DNA of 64,000 nucleotides from Prorocentrum cordatum (GCA_963575745.1 CAUYUJ010016059.1:976849-1040848); one strand, 5' to 3'; shown: positions 33,342 through 44,325, numbered from the stretch's first letter. Notes: generated by a model not told the origin, from the sequence alone. Program-made: numbers and translations.

Positions 33342-35091
33342 TCATGGTGACGTGCGTCTTTGTTGTCCTGCAGAAGCGCGTGGTGCTTGAGCGGACGCTG
33401 CCGTCGGCCTGTGCAGGTCGGTTGCAGGCTGAAGGTGAAGTGTGGTGTCGTTGGTGTGGTCAATCAGCTGATTGGTCCAGCCCGTCACGTCCTCGTGTAT
33501 TTGGTCCACTTTTTGGCGTTTGTACTCATCAGTATCCCGAGAGCGTTGTGAATGCCGATCAAGTCGTTGCTCGTAGGCTCGGAGACGGGCGCTGTGCGCC
33601 TCCAACTCACTGTCCAGACGTGCGAGGTGCTCCTCGACACGTGCATGTTCAGCATCTCTCTCACGGATGACCTGGGAGAGCTCAGACTGCGTGGGGCCCG
33701 CCGCCTTCTCAACCTCCTGCAACCTGTCAGCGAGGCGGGCGAAATCGTAAACCGTGGGAGGAGAATCCAGCTGATCAGTCTGGGCTCGTCCGACGCGCAA
33801 CTCTGCCAGGGCGTCCTGTACACCAGGAAAACGCTGCTCGATTTCAGAGACCCGGTTAGCGAGTGGCTGCGCGACAGCGTTGGTCGCACCAAGCCTTTGA
33901 GTGATAACTCTCTCAGTATTTTGCAACATGCCGAACAGGTTCGACGAGTTGGTGTGTGACTCGGTGCGAAGCGTCGCGGTAGTGTGGTCCATGTGGGATC
34001 GAAGATCGTTGATCTGAGACTGAACATCGCCAAGGTCGGTGGCCTCGGCTGGAGGCGGTCGGTTGCGGAGCTGGTCGTGGATCTCGTCGTGGAGAATCCT
34101 GACTGCTGAAACGCCCGTGTCGCGTGCGATCACAAGCTGTTGCTCCATCTGCGCAAGGTAGTTGCGCAGGTTCTCGACCGTCGCCGATCGTTCACCTGAG
34201 TGTGACAACTCACGGTCAACCTGGCGCCGCAGCTCACCTAGGACGCGGCGATCTTCAGCGATCCTGGAATCGATGATCACTAAGGCGCCGTCGAGATCTT
34301 GGCGTAGAGCAGCAGTGTTGGCAGCGTTCGTCTGGACGCTCTGCATCAGTCCAGAGTACTGCCTGGACACGAAGGTTTCAACCTGGTCTCTCAGCTCAGC
34401 TATTTCACCTGCAGCGGACGTTGCCGCCAGACGGTCATCTGAGATGGAGAGGTGGGGAGCGTCGGCTTCCCCCTGCACCCTTCCGCGAGGAGTGCATGGC
34501 CTCTGCGAGGCAGCACGCGGGCGTGACCTTTTCTCGTCGTATGGGCCTGTGGCCCCGCGACGGTTGCGCAAGGACGAGCTGCGGCTAGGGCCGCGTGTGT
34601 GCGTGGTGTCTGATGAGATGATACCTGGGGGTACTGCGTGTGCGGCCGTGCCGTCACTGGTCTACTGAGTTCCTCGAAGGTGGCAACGTGCTCCGCTACA
34701 GGAACGGTCGCAGGGCTGGTCATGCCAGTACCTGTGTTCCATCGGCGGTTAGCGCGAAAGCGCCCTGGGGTATCAGGACCAGCGGGGCTCGCGCCCGACG
34801 CAGTTGGGATTGCTGCCGACGGAGGAGGAGATAGAGGATCGAAGGTAGGCGTGTGGAATTCTCTACTGCCTGCTCCTACTCCTTCTCCTGTCCCTCCGCG
34901 GGCGGCGTGGCGGTGAAGTTCAGCAGCTAGCCGCGCCTCGGGTCCGTCGGAGCTGGGGGGGGGGGGCCTGGGACACCTGCACGGTCCACGCTAAGGCTCT
35001 CCAACTCATCACCGAGCCGTCGCGCCGTCGGAGGGCTCGGACGCGAGGCCCCGATGGACCCCTTACGGCGCATGCGCCGCTGGGGTTCCAT
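33342..35091 (-). pseudogene. Element 1 Gag N-terminal coiled-coil region
   Basis: The start is placed at the ATG at 35091-35089 (MEPQRRMRRKGSIGASRPSP), because Element 2 has the matching MDPPRRLRRKGSV at 57734. A run of 12 G (plus strand, 34955-34966) follows and the frame changes there. The main frame (34571-33342, 409 residues) is Gln/Glu/Arg/Leu-rich with long coiled-coil heptads (LRDQVETFVSRQYSGLMQSV, LAQMEQQLVIARDTGVS). It probably drives Gag multimerisation. Three frames are needed to cover it. Confidence 0.7.
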
Positions 35092-35136
35092 CGAGGCCGC
35101 GTGCGAGATCGCGACGCGGGGTTCGATGAACTGTGA

Positions 35137-35156
35137 GCTTTAAAGGGCTGATAACC
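35137..35156 (-). promoter_or_regulatory. Candidate primer-binding site of Element 1
   Basis: Directly downstream (minus) of the 5' LTR the sequence is GGTTATCAGCCCTTTAAAGC. Element 2 has GGCTATCAGCCCTTAAAGCT at the same place. The position and TATCAG core recall tRNA-primed copia sites, but the matching tRNA cannot be named by eye. Confidence 0.6.
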
Positions 35157-35353
35157 TGTGTATGGGGTGAAAGTACAAAGGTACAGAACCCCTGATCCGC
35201 TGGTAGAGGAAAGGAGGGAAAGATGGATATCTTTTCCTCCTGCACGATCAAAGGTCTGATCGATTTAATTCAATACCTGAGCCCACACGGCCAGGCGCAA
35301 GAGAGGTGAGGATAAGGAGTATATATGAGGGTAGTATACGGGTTCTATTCACA
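35157..35353 (-). repeat. Element 1 5' LTR, 197 bp
   Basis: Starts TGTGAATAGAACCCGTATAC (minus) and ends ...CCCATACACA. It aligns without gaps to 17323-17519. Confidence 0.95.
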
Positions 35354-35358
35354 GAAGG
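35354..35358. other. Target site duplication of Element 1 (right), GAAGG
   Basis: GAAGG directly outside the 5' LTR, identical to 17318-17322. Confidence 0.9.
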
Positions 35359-36289
35359 CGGAAACTAGAAAGGGAGAGGAGAAGAGGCGGAGAAGGAGGG
35401 TAGACAATGATATGGGACCCGTGTTACCAAACTGTTTGTGTGCGATCGTTTTGCATGTTATGTACGCCTGGTGTGCACGCGTGTTGCATCATGTGCAATA
35501 GCTGTGTGCGTCCTCTGCGCGTGCTACTGAAACATGCTTGCTCACCTGTGCGATTTGCGCAAAAACAACACGTCCACCACAACTGTTGCTGTTTGGGGGG
35601 AGGAGGGGGAGCGGACAGAGCTGCACCATGACCAGCTAGGCGATGCAAGAGTGAAACTACTGTGCTACCTGAAACGCCGTTCACACGAACGTCGAGCAAC
35701 ACAGACGGGCAATCTTTAGAAACACCGCTCATACATATGGTCCCTCGGCGGCGGCAAGCTCAAGCCGGAGATGCGAAGCGCGAGGAAGTAAAGCACGGTG
35801 CATCCATGGATGCTGCACATGGACAGGGGCCATCCCGCAGCATCCCGAACAAGAGGGAGGGACAGATGATCGCACGCCACTAAGGGAGAACATGAGAGAG
35901 AGAGAGAGAGAGAGAAAAAAAAAAGAGAGATAATCCGACGGTCCAGCAAAACCCCCAGGGGGTCCATCGGAGAGGACCTTTTTGTCACCCTGGCAGGAAG
36001 GCCGAAGACCTGCCAGGGGCCTTGACAGGACCCCCCCTAAGAAAACATTGCCCTGCGACGTACCCAACCCATGTGCATCAAGTGGCAAGAGGAGTAGGCC
36101 AACATTCGCAGGAACAACGACACTGTAGACGCGGTGAATTGCTGCGCAAACTACATGGGCTGCGCATGCGTTCCACGACTCACAGGACGACGATCGAAAG
36201 AACGAGGATTGAGGCCCCAGGCTCGAAGAATAACGGGGACAGGAACGAGGGGCAGGGGAAGGATGAAATGGGGGGTAATCTGAATCTGC
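35359..36289. other. Non-genic spacer with a (GA)n tract
   Basis: No gene is supported. (GA)n lies at 35893-35914, followed by an A-run and GAGAGA. A GGGGGTCCATCGGAGAGGAC...CCTGGCAGG...CCTGCCAGGGG inverted pair lies around 35955-36017. Short frames on both strands are not convincing. Confidence 0.55.
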
Positions 36290-38295
36290 GTATGACGTTA
36301 CTCTGCTGGGCCCCCCAGCAGCCCTCGAAAGTGGCGACACTTTCGCAGATCGCAGCCCCCCAGGGATGTTGAGGTCAAATCTGAATCTGCGCATGACCCC
36401 CCTCCGCTGGGCCCCCCAGCAACCCTCGAAAGTTGCGACAGTTTCACAGATCGCATCCCCCCCAGGATGGCGAGATCTAATATGAATCTGCGTATGACGT
36501 CACTGCGCCGGGCCCCCCAGCAACCCTCGAAAGTGGCGACCGTTTCGCATATCGAAGCCCCCCCCAAGGATGGCGAGGTCAGATCTGGGTCTGCGTGGGG
36601 CGTCACTCCGCTGGACTCCCCAGCAGCCCTCGAAAGTGGCGACAGCTTCACAGATCGAAGCCCCCCAAGGATGGCGAGGTCTAATCTGAATCTGCGTATG
36701 GCGTCACTCCGCTGGGCCCCCCAGCAGCCCTCGAACGTGGTGACAGTTTCGCACATCGCACCCCCCCAGGGATGGCGAGGTCTAATATGAATCTGCGCAT
36801 GACTCCACTCCGCTGGCCCCCCCAGCAGCCCTCGAAAGTGGTGACACTTTCGCAGATCGCAGCCCCCCAGGGATGGCGAGGTCAAATCTGAATCTGCGCA
36901 TGACCCCCCTCCACCGGGCCTCCCAGCAGCCCTCGAACGTGGCGACACTTTCGCAGATCGCAGCCCCCCAGGGACGGCGAGGTCAAATCTGAATCTGCGT
37001 AGGGCGTCACTCCGCTGGCCACCCCAGCAGCCCTCGACAGTGGTGACAGTTTCACAGATCGCAGCCCCCCAGGGATGGCGAGGTCAGATCTGGGTCTGCG
37101 TGGGGCGTCACTCTGCTGGCCTCCCCAGCAGCCCTCGAAAGTGGCGACAGCTTCACAGATCGAAGCCCCCCAAGGATGGCGAGGTCTAATCTGAATCTGC
37201 GTATGGCGTCACTCCGCTGGGCCCCCCAGCAGCCATCGAACGTGGTGACAGTTTCGTTGATCGCAGCCCCCCAGGGATGGCGAGGTCAAATCTGAATCTG
37301 TGCATGACCCCACTCCGCTGCCCCCCCCAGCAGCCCTCGACAGTGGTGACAGTTTCGCAGATCGCAGCCCCCCAGGGATGGCGATGGCGAGGTCTAATAT
37401 GAATCTGCGCATGACTCCAGTCCGCTGGGCCCCCCAGCAGCCCTCGAAAGTGGTGACACTTTCGCAGATCGCAGCCCCCCAGGGATGGCGATGGCGAGGT
37501 CAAATCTGAATCTGCGCATGACTCCACTCCGCTGGGCCCCCCAGCAGCCCTCGAAAGTGGTGACAGTTTCGCACATCGCGCCCCCCCCAGGGATGGCGAG
37601 GTCAAATCTGAATCTGCGCATGACCCCCCTCCACCGGGCTCCCTTGCAGCCCTCGAACGTGGCGACACTTTCGCAGATCGCAGCCCCCCAGGGATGGCGA
37701 GGTCAAATCTGAATCTGCGCATGACCCCCCTCCACCGGGCTCCCTTGCAGCCCTCGAACGTGGCGACACTTTCGCAGATCGCAGCCCCCCAGGGACGGCG
37801 AGGTCAAATCTGAATCTGCGTGGGGCGTCACTCCGCTGGCCACCCCAGCAGCCCTCGACAGTGGTGACAGTTTCACAGATCGCAGCCCCCCAGGGATAGC
37901 GAGGTCAGATCTGGGTCTCCGTGGGGCGTCACTCCGCTGGACTCCCCAGCAGCCCTCGAAAGTGGCGACAGTTTAGCAGATCGCAGCCCCCAAAGGATGG
38001 CGAGGTCTAATATGAGTATGCGTAGGGCGTCACTCCGCTGGACCCCCCAGCAGCCATCGAACGTGGCGACACTTTCGCAGATCGCAGCCCCCCAGGGATG
38101 GCGAGGTCTAATTTGAGTTGAGTCTGCGTAGGGCGTCACTCCGCCGGCCACCCCAGCGGCCCTCGAAAGTAACGACAACTCACAGATCGCAGCCCCCCAG
38201 GGATGGCGAAGTCTGATCTGAGTCTGCGTGGGGCGTCACTCCGCTGGCCACCCCAGCAGCTCTCGAACGTGGCGACAGCTTCACAGATCGCAAAC
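36290..38295 (-). repeat. Satellite C: about twenty tandem units of 101 bp, homologous to Satellite A
   Basis: The word CAGCAGCCCTCGAAAGTG starts units at 36316, 36417, 36518, 36621, 36722, 36823, 36924, 37025, 37126, 37227 and 37328, then with 107-bp spacing where GATGGC is duplicated (37435, 37542), continuing to 38254. On the minus strand the unit contains GGCTGCGATCTGCGAAAGTG, CCACTTTCG-GGGCT and GGGGGGCCCAGCGGAG, which align with Satellite A on the plus strand. Open frames of up to about 220 residues here are repeat artefacts. Confidence 0.95.
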
Positions 38296-38355
38296 CGAAG
38301 AGAGGAGGACGGAAGAGAGGAGGAGGCGGGAAGAGGACGCGACCACAACAGTCCT

Positions 38356-38940
38356 CTATGCATAACGAATACCCATCCAAGGAGGGTTGGGAACAAAACC
38401 GTCTTGGGCGTCGTCGGGCAAGTCCGCCCGATTCTTCTGCGAAAGTCTGGTCCCCAGGCTTCGGGCTTCATCCTCGTTGACACCATCAGCCTGCAGGCAG
38501 TCAGCCACGCAAAGATCCCACCCAGCTTGGCGACTCAAAAGCCGCCCCGCCCTGCTCGCCCCTGGGCTGGGCCCCTGACGGAACGAAGGACCAGCCGAAC
38601 CTATCCCGCGCCAGACCCCCCGGAGAGACCCAGGGGCCCAGCCTAAGAGGGCGGTTCGGATGCTTGCCCTTGGAAGAAGCACGCTTGTTCTTGCGCCCTG
38701 GATCGACGAAGGCAATTTGGGAACCCAGACGGAACCCCTTGAGACCCCGAGCCCCTGGGCAGATGGTCGCATACGCCCCGCAAGTGGAGCAGCGCCAAAG
38801 CGGACCCTGCTTATCACCGAGGACTGGGAATTCAAGCATGTGGTGGCTTCCTTCGGCCCACGGGCTCTGGCCTGCGTCCGCAGCCGGGCGGGCCAACTCA
38901 GGCGCCAAAGGCTCTGGGGGGCCTGGGAAGGGCTCTCGGG
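38356..38940 (-). pseudogene. LINE ORF2 C-terminal remnant
   Basis: Two overlapping minus frames (38908-38501 and 38835-38356). The segment HHMLEFPVLGDKQGPLWRCS with CGAYATICPGARGLKGF, then KGKHPNRPLRLG, fits a C-terminal pattern I associate with dinoflagellate LINE ORF2 (a single Cys pair, then a GxHPxxxxPL motif); that resemblance is from memory. A terminal stretch (NEDEARSLGTRLSQKNRADL) ends with a stop at 38356. No RT or endonuclease remains. The fragment lies between Satellite C and Element 2. Confidence 0.45.
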
Positions 38941-39056
38941 TTGAGGCGGGGCGGGGGCAGCAGCGGCAGCAGCAGCCGCCTACTCTTCCCCCCCCCTAGC
39001 CACCTCCACAGCCCCCCCCCGCGTCAGCCCCCCCCCCCCGGGAGACCCACGCGAGC
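38941..39056. other. Low-complexity C/G-rich tract
   Basis: (GCA)n-like bases (38955-38975) and runs of C (38988-39047) between the LINE remnant and Element 2. Nothing else is seen. Confidence 0.7.
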
Positions 39057-39061
39057 CCTTG
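39057..39061. other. Target site duplication of Element 2 (left), CCTTG
   Basis: CCTTG immediately outside the left LTR, matched at 57987-57991. Confidence 0.85.
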
Positions 39062-39247
39062 TGTGTAAGGGGTTAGAATACAAGGTACAAAACCCCTGAT
39101 CCGTAGGTAGAAGAAAGAACGAAAAATAGGGATCTGTTCCTCCTGTGCGACCAGCGTCCTGGTCTCTTCCAGTACCTGAGCCGGTAACGCAGGCAACAAG
39201 GCGAGTGAGGAGGAGAGTTGGGGGAATGAGACGGATTCCTTTTCACG
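39062..39247 (-). repeat. Element 2 3' LTR, about 186 bp
   Basis: Aligns with 57799-57986 through CTGATCCGTAGGTAGA and TGTGCGACCAGCGTCCTGG. The outer bases are CGTGAAAAGG where the right LTR has TGTGAAAGG, so the terminal TG is mutated to CG. Confidence 0.9.
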
Positions 39248-39262
39248 CCCCCCCGTCCCGAA
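39248..39262 (-). promoter_or_regulatory. Candidate polypurine tract of Element 2
   Basis: Minus-strand TTCGGGACGGGGGGG abuts the 3' LTR, at the same place as in Element 1. Confidence 0.75.
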
Positions 39263-39946
39263 TCCCGCCCGCACGGACAGGAATCGGGAAACAGGAAGAA
39301 AGAACCTGTCACCCTCTTACTCCTCAAAACGCACATGGCCCGAACACACCAGCAGGGCCCGCCTGTGTAATTGTGTAGCGCCGCCGCGCAGTGCGAAAGG
39401 GCAAGGTAAGGGGCGAAGGGGCATCCAAGTGTTCCGAACACCCTTTAGGTGCCCCTCGGTGCGCCCCCCCAAAAACGCTTCGGCACTCGAGGGTGGAAAG
39501 GAATGGAACACGGATGAGCGGAGCAAGAGAAACTGAGGAAACGAAAGCAAAATCAAAAGCCGCTGCGCCCAGCCTCATCGATGAGGAAAGGACGCAGCGG
39601 GCGTTGCCACCGGCATCGAAATAAAAGCAAGTCGTATCAATTCAATCAATGCTCCGCCAGCTGTAATATAGGAGCTGTCGCACAGAGGTTATATATATAT
39701 ATATAAGTAAATCAAAGTCAATGTCGTGTTGATGAACGCGAAAAGTTACATGAACGAGCGCTGTATCGGGTGAATATCTTTGGCAGTGCTCCTAAGGAGC
39801 GTGCCTTGGACATCGCCAAGATGTGTGTGTGAGGCCACTTATCGATAGTAGTGAAGTGGCCAAAAGGTTGTGTGTTGTACTGCTCGAGGCGAACTCTGCA
39901 AAGGCTAAGTTCAGGCTAACTCGAGCAGTGGGCCTTGCGGCCGACA
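39263..39946 (-). other. Element 2 3' untranslated region
   Basis: Homologous blocks to 17535-18239, including CGCTTCGGCACTCGAGGG (about 39476), the CAGCGGGCGTTGCCACCGGC word (39595), (TA)n at 39689-39705, GTGCTCCTAAGGAG (about 39787) and CTGCTCGAGGCGAAC (about 39881). No ORF. Confidence 0.7.
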
Positions 39947-40600
39947 TCAGCAGGCGTTGCCGCGCGGGTAGAGCTCACTTGCCCATGCGCGGCGGCCATC
40001 AGGACCAACGTAGCTGGTCCTGTACGCATCCCACGCAGTCCGCGCGTGCCAGTTGTGGAAGCGAGGGCGGTGCTGGATGTCACGCAGGTACACGAACTCG
40101 TCGTTGTTCTCCGCGATGTAGATCCAGCATTTGTTGTAGTAGCTCCAGTACCTGGGGCCCCACTCGCTACCCTCAAGGTTGTTGCGCCAGTAGGCAGCGC
40201 ACTCCTGGGCGATGCGCGCCCGCTTGGTGCGCGGAGGCGTCGCCGGTGCGCGGAGGCCAGCGCTGCTGCCGGCTGCCTGTCAGCCGCTCGGATGGGGCGT
40301 GGCGGCGGCGTCGCCGCCCGGTCCAGCGGGCATCGCCGCCGGCGCGCCTGTGGCGCGCGCGGCAGCAGCAGCGCCGGGGCCATCGCGAGGCGGCTGCGCC
40401 ATGGCATGGAAAGGAGAAGTCGCATGTGGAGGGTTTGTGATAGGATCGGCTTCAACTCCTGAACTCTTCCCCCCATCGCCTTTACCTCCCCACTATGTAC
40501 GTGGGATGTCAGATCCAAGGGCAGGCGGGACGGAAGCAGCCTTGGCAAGATCACGACGCGAAGTCCGGTCGAACGCGCCGTCCCCGCGGGGCGCCGCAAA
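39947..40600 (-). pseudogene. Element 2 extension block F2 (polyprotein C-terminus, function unknown)
   Basis: A frame not visible as one long ORF. From about 40245 it reads ...WGPRYWSYYNKCWIYIAENN then DEFVYLRDIQ, a Trp/His/Arg/Tyr-rich tail, and stops at TGA 39949-39947. The KCWIYI-NNDEFV core is identical in type to Element 1. The Arg/Ala/Pro-rich part upstream (40260-40600) is poorly conserved. No family is recognised. Confidence 0.6.
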
Positions 40601-40708
40601 CGTGACCAGACCGCGCTCTTGCCAGGTGCGCCTGTCCATCCTGCCCTCGTTCAACCGCCCTTTCCTGCGACTGGCGAGGCCAAGGGCCTGGCTGCGATAG
40701 TGGATATC

Positions 40709-41140
40709 TCACGCCCAACACATGTCCTCTTCGGTCCAGGGCACTTTGCCGCTAGCCTCTCGGGCTTCGGTCATCTGGTGGTGAAAGCGAGACTCGCTGA
40801 GGAAGCGCTGAAGGACGTTCCGGTAGGGGTGGCACAACGTACGATGGTCGTCGGGCTCGCCCACGAGCCGGCATTCGCTGGCAGATGGACAACCCGCGTC
40901 GCACCGCAGTTCGTACCTCTCCTCGGCCTTCTTCGCCATTTTCCTCAACCTGTTGCGCTGTTCATTTTCTTCCGACCGTTGTCCCCCGAAGTAGATCTTC
41001 GCGCCCACCGCGAGGAAGCGGGCCACCTCGGTCTGAGACAGGTTGGTCGTGATCCACACGTTGAGCTCCTGCAGATACGCACGGTCCGATGCCTCTGCGC
41101 GGCCTGCCAAGGTGGCACCCACAGACGAACTATAGCGCAA
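40709..41140 (-). pseudogene. Element 2 extension block F1 (conserved, function unknown)
   Basis: A 143-residue frame homologous to Element 1 19026-19397 (YLQELNVWITTNLSQTEVAR, RKMAKKAEERY, CRLVGEPDDHRTLCHP, QRFLSESRFHHQM). The CxxC...CGIC zinc motif lies just upstream at about 41150-41210, broken by one stop. Confidence 0.65.
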
Positions 41141-41294
41141 GCATATGCCACACAGAGATCAGTTGGTCACGACGGTGTCCAGGGGAAGGAAGCGACTGCA
41201 GTTGTCGCAGCGAGGGATATCATGCTGGAGCGACTCAGGGGCCCCGCCTGAAACTAGATCCCCAAGAGTTCCCCAGCGGGTTTTGCCACCGGCT

Positions 41295-42467
41295 TCAGAA
41301 GCGAGAGCATGACTCAGAAGGGTTCATCGCATCTCGATTGAGCTCAGCGGTGGCACGAGAAGCGACCGATCGACCGATCCCCTCGATCTCAGTGAGCGAC
41401 AGTGAATCACTGGGCACTCCAGCGCATTCGGTCGGTCCGTCATCTGAAACATCTAAGGTCCCGCAAGTCTTGGCCAACTCCGCGCGGATGCGCGTGGCCT
41501 CGGCCTGGAGGGTGCTCTCGTTGTCACCCTCGTTGCGGTCAAGCTGCTGCTGCTGTGCCAGGAGCTTAACCATCGTCTCCTGATCCGGTGCTGCCGAAGC
41601 CACACTGCCTGGGTCCTGGGGTACCTCGACGGGAGCTTCGGGCTCGGCGGCGCCTGACTCGTCCTGGCCAGGCGCAGCAGGTGTTGCCGCCGGCTCTTCC
41701 CATGGAGGGAATCCTGGGGATCCGCGTCGGTGTTCGCAGTTTTTATAAAAACGAGCGAAGTGCAGCAAGGGCAGGATGATGAGCATTGATGGAGACCTTG
41801 TTAAACTCGGTCAACTCTTGGATGCCTTCCAGCAAAGAGTGCTGGTACACCTTGGCGGCCCACTGGAATATCCCCGTCGCAGTTCCCTGCGCAGACTCGG
41901 AGTCGAGGAACTGAAGCAGCATCTTGAAAAAATGCTCTGCGGTACATGCGGGGAGATCGCGTACCCACGTGGTAGTGTGGTCATAACAAATATTGTACAT
42001 GTCGTTCTCAGCCCCGAAACGGAACTGAAATATCAAGTATGACTCGAACTTGTCCTGCACGGCATGATTGGGGCCGCCGTGAATCTCGATCACCTGTTCG
42101 AGCTTGAACGACGGCGACTCCATCAATGGTGCCGAAGTCCAGTAGTACACAAAATGCGTGTCTGAGTGGGCCGTCCAGCTATTGCTCTCGCCCAGGCGAT
42201 AGTCCGGCTGATCAGTGACCCGTTCTGGAAGGTCAATGACGCATTCAACGAGCGAGGTGCCGGAGTCCTGATCCGCCTGGGTCCCGGCCGCCATCTCAGC
42301 CTCCATAGTTTCATTTGCGGCCCTCTGCTCGTCGCTGACCAGAACCTCAGAAAGGTCGACGATAATGGTCGAACTCTCGGCGCAGGCGCTGACATCAACC
42401 GTCGCGCTCTGCTGATTGTCTGATTGTCCTCGTCGACTTGCATGTGGTCGTCAGCGGGCGTTGCCAC
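41295..42467 (-). pseudogene. Element 2 extension block E (conserved, function unknown)
   Basis: Three frames (42467-42123, 42306-41743, 41786-41295) are homologous to 20731-19625. The first begins MATPADDHMQVDED, the middle carries YYWTSAPLMESP, FRFGAEND, CYDHTTTWVRDLP and HPALAALRSFL, and the last carries VASAAPDQETMVKLLAQQQQ. The block is Gln/Glu-rich with no known domain. Confidence 0.6.
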
Positions 42468-42589
42468 CGGCTCCTCAGTGGTCCGCGCGGTCCGAGGAGC
42501 GGCGTCTCGAGGCGGTGCCCGTGGAGCGCGCGCCCGCTGAAGAGAAGGGGCGCCAAAGCAATGCGGGATGACGATTAAGAAAAAAAGGA

Positions 42590-43200
42590 GGGGGGAACGA
42601 TTAAAAAATAGTTTCCCACATCGGGGGGGAACGCTCAGATGCAGGGCTCGCCTGTGCGGTCGTCACAGAAGGCCCGCCTCTGCGACGATCACACAAGCAG
42701 GGCCTCCCGTGTCGAGGCTCAAACAAAAGGCCTGCCTGCGACGACCGCACAGGCAGCGCTCCCCTGTGACGAGGCGCAGGGAAAGCACCCGCCTGTGACG
42801 ACCACGCAGGCAGCGTTCCCTTGTGACGAGGCACAAGGGGAGGGCCCGCATCTGCGACGGCCACACAGGCAGCGTCCCCTTGTGTGGAATGTGAATGAGA
42901 GGACCCGCCTTTGTGACGACCATGCAAGCAGGGCCCCCCTGCGTCGAGGCGCAAGGAAAGCACCCGCCTGCGACGACCACACAGCCAGCGCCCCCCTGTG
43001 ACGAAGCGCAAGGAAAGCGCACGCCTGCGACGACCACGCAGGCAGCGCTCCCCTTTGCCGAGGGTCAAAGAAAGCGCCCGCCTGTGACGACCACACAGGC
43101 AGAGCTACCCTGTGACGAAGCTCAAAGAAACTTCCACCGCGGGGGGGGCGCGCTCCCGAGGACGGCGGGGGTGGGGACGATAAAAAAATAGTTCCCAGCC
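42590..43200. repeat. Array of 57-bp units inserted in Element 2, bounded by direct repeats
   Basis: GACGACCAC-type words recur at 42683, 42739, 42796, 42855, 42914, 42971, 43028 and 43084, 56-59 bp apart. Each unit contains CCCGCCTGTGACGACCAC, GGCAGCG and CCCTTGTGACGAGGC-like words. The array is bounded by the near-identical ACGATTAAAAAATAGTTTCC (about 42597) and ACGATAAAAAAATAGTTCCC (about 43177), each next to a G-run. Element 1 has only about 120 bp between blocks D and E, so this is an insertion in Element 2. Frames of up to 155 residues across it are artefacts. Confidence 0.85.
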
Positions 43201-43282
43201 CGGGGCCGGTTTTTTCTAATCATCATCCGGGGCGCCGCCGCGTGAACACGACACCCGGTCATCTTTTCATCGTCATCCTCCA

Positions 43283-44325
43283 TTAAGGAAGCGCGCGAGA
43301 CTGGGCGCAATCGGCGATCAGGGAGTTGCAGGACGACGGGCCCTTCATAGCAAAATCCATATAGTCACAACGAATTGTGTCTGTGCGAATTGGCAAGCCG
43401 TAGACGACGCCTTTGAGGGGCAGATGCTTGTCGCAGTACCAGATACTTACCCAGCGCAACCCGCAGTGCAGCATGGGTACTTGTACGGCGAACCACTTCT
43501 CGAAGACGCCATGATGTATTATTGGTCCGTAAATATGCCCCTTGCTCATGCGAACTTTCTGCTGATGATCGCCGTTGGGGTAGTGGTTGTCGTAGTGGTG
43601 GCACTTGACCTTGCCCCAATCTTTCACGATAATGAAATCGCCGACGCGGGCGTCCGTGAAGATGGGACGACGGTTCCAATCTTTCTGCTTCAGCTCTGCT
43701 GCGATGGGCCTTGGCTTCTCCCTGCAACACGCCATCGCGATGAGCCAATCCTTGTCCTGCTGGTTATATTTGGTGCTGTCATATGTTTCGACTAAAGCAC
43801 GGGCGATGGCCTCGTCGTTGGACGTATCGGGTGCGGGAGAGGCTTCTGCCGAAGAAACAGATGCTGTTGGCTCTGCATAGCGGCCAGCTGGGTTTGCCCC
43901 CGGCATTGGAGCGCGGGGCTGCTGTGCCGAAGATGCAGAGGCAGGCCCATGAGCAGGAGGTGACGCCACTGGGAAAGCCTTCGCAGCATGCGTTGCCGCC
44001 GGCGCTGATTGGTGCGTGCCAGAGAAGGATGCCGGAGCTAGTGTGTCCGCAGGGGCAGGCATACCATCGGCCCCTAAGCCCCGGGTGACTTGCTCCTGTC
44101 GTGATTGATGACAAGTGTGCGGCGGCGATCCAAAGACGGGCACCCCCAGCGTGGCGTGTTCAAGGGCCACACCTGCTTGCCGCAGTCGCGGTCGTCTTTG
44201 GAACGACGAACGGCCACGATTGCTGCGGGCGGAACCTTATCTTCCGTCATGATGCCGCCTTGAGCACCGAGCCAAAAACTGCAACCGGCCTGTGTGGCGA
44301 TGTACATATCTATCACGATGTCCAC
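43283..44325 (-). pseudogene. Element 2 extension block D and end of the Tpt1-like domain
   Basis: The frame 44325-44074 begins VIDMYIATQAGCSFWLGAQG then GIMTEDKVPP, the C-terminal part of the Tpt1/KptA-like domain. The frame 44170-43283 continues into block D: DKDWLIAMACCREKPRPI, QKDWNRRPIFTDARVGDFII, YDNHYPNGD, RMSKGHIYGPIIHHGVFEKW. Block D is nearly collinear with Element 1 20852-21400. An Ala/Pro-rich linker separates the two. Confidence 0.65.

Larger units (their letters stand above)
17323..35353 (-). mobile_element. Element 1: giant Ty1/copia-type LTR retrotransposon (18.0 kb)
   Basis: A complete insertion on the minus strand: 197-bp LTRs with TG...CA ends, GAAGG duplications, a purine-rich tract before the 3' LTR, and a candidate primer-binding site after the 5' LTR. 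Coding order from right to left is Gag, protease, integrase, RT, RNase H, which is the copia order (integrase before RT). About 8.2 kb of further coding sequence follows RNase H. Known copia elements are usually about 5-9 kb, so this is roughly double. The LTRs differ at about 13 of 197 positions by hand count (about 93% identity). Many frameshifts and several stops mean it cannot encode its proteins intact. The same architecture recurs in Element 2. Confidence 0.95.

Noticed and set aside
36298-38178. Minus-strand frames of 100-220 residues with repeated LRSAKVSPLSRAAGG-type peptides
   Set aside because: Same artefact in the 101-bp satellite.
42601-43096. Cys/Val-rich ORFs of about 120-155 residues
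   Set aside because: They are translations of the 57-bp array inserted in Element 2.
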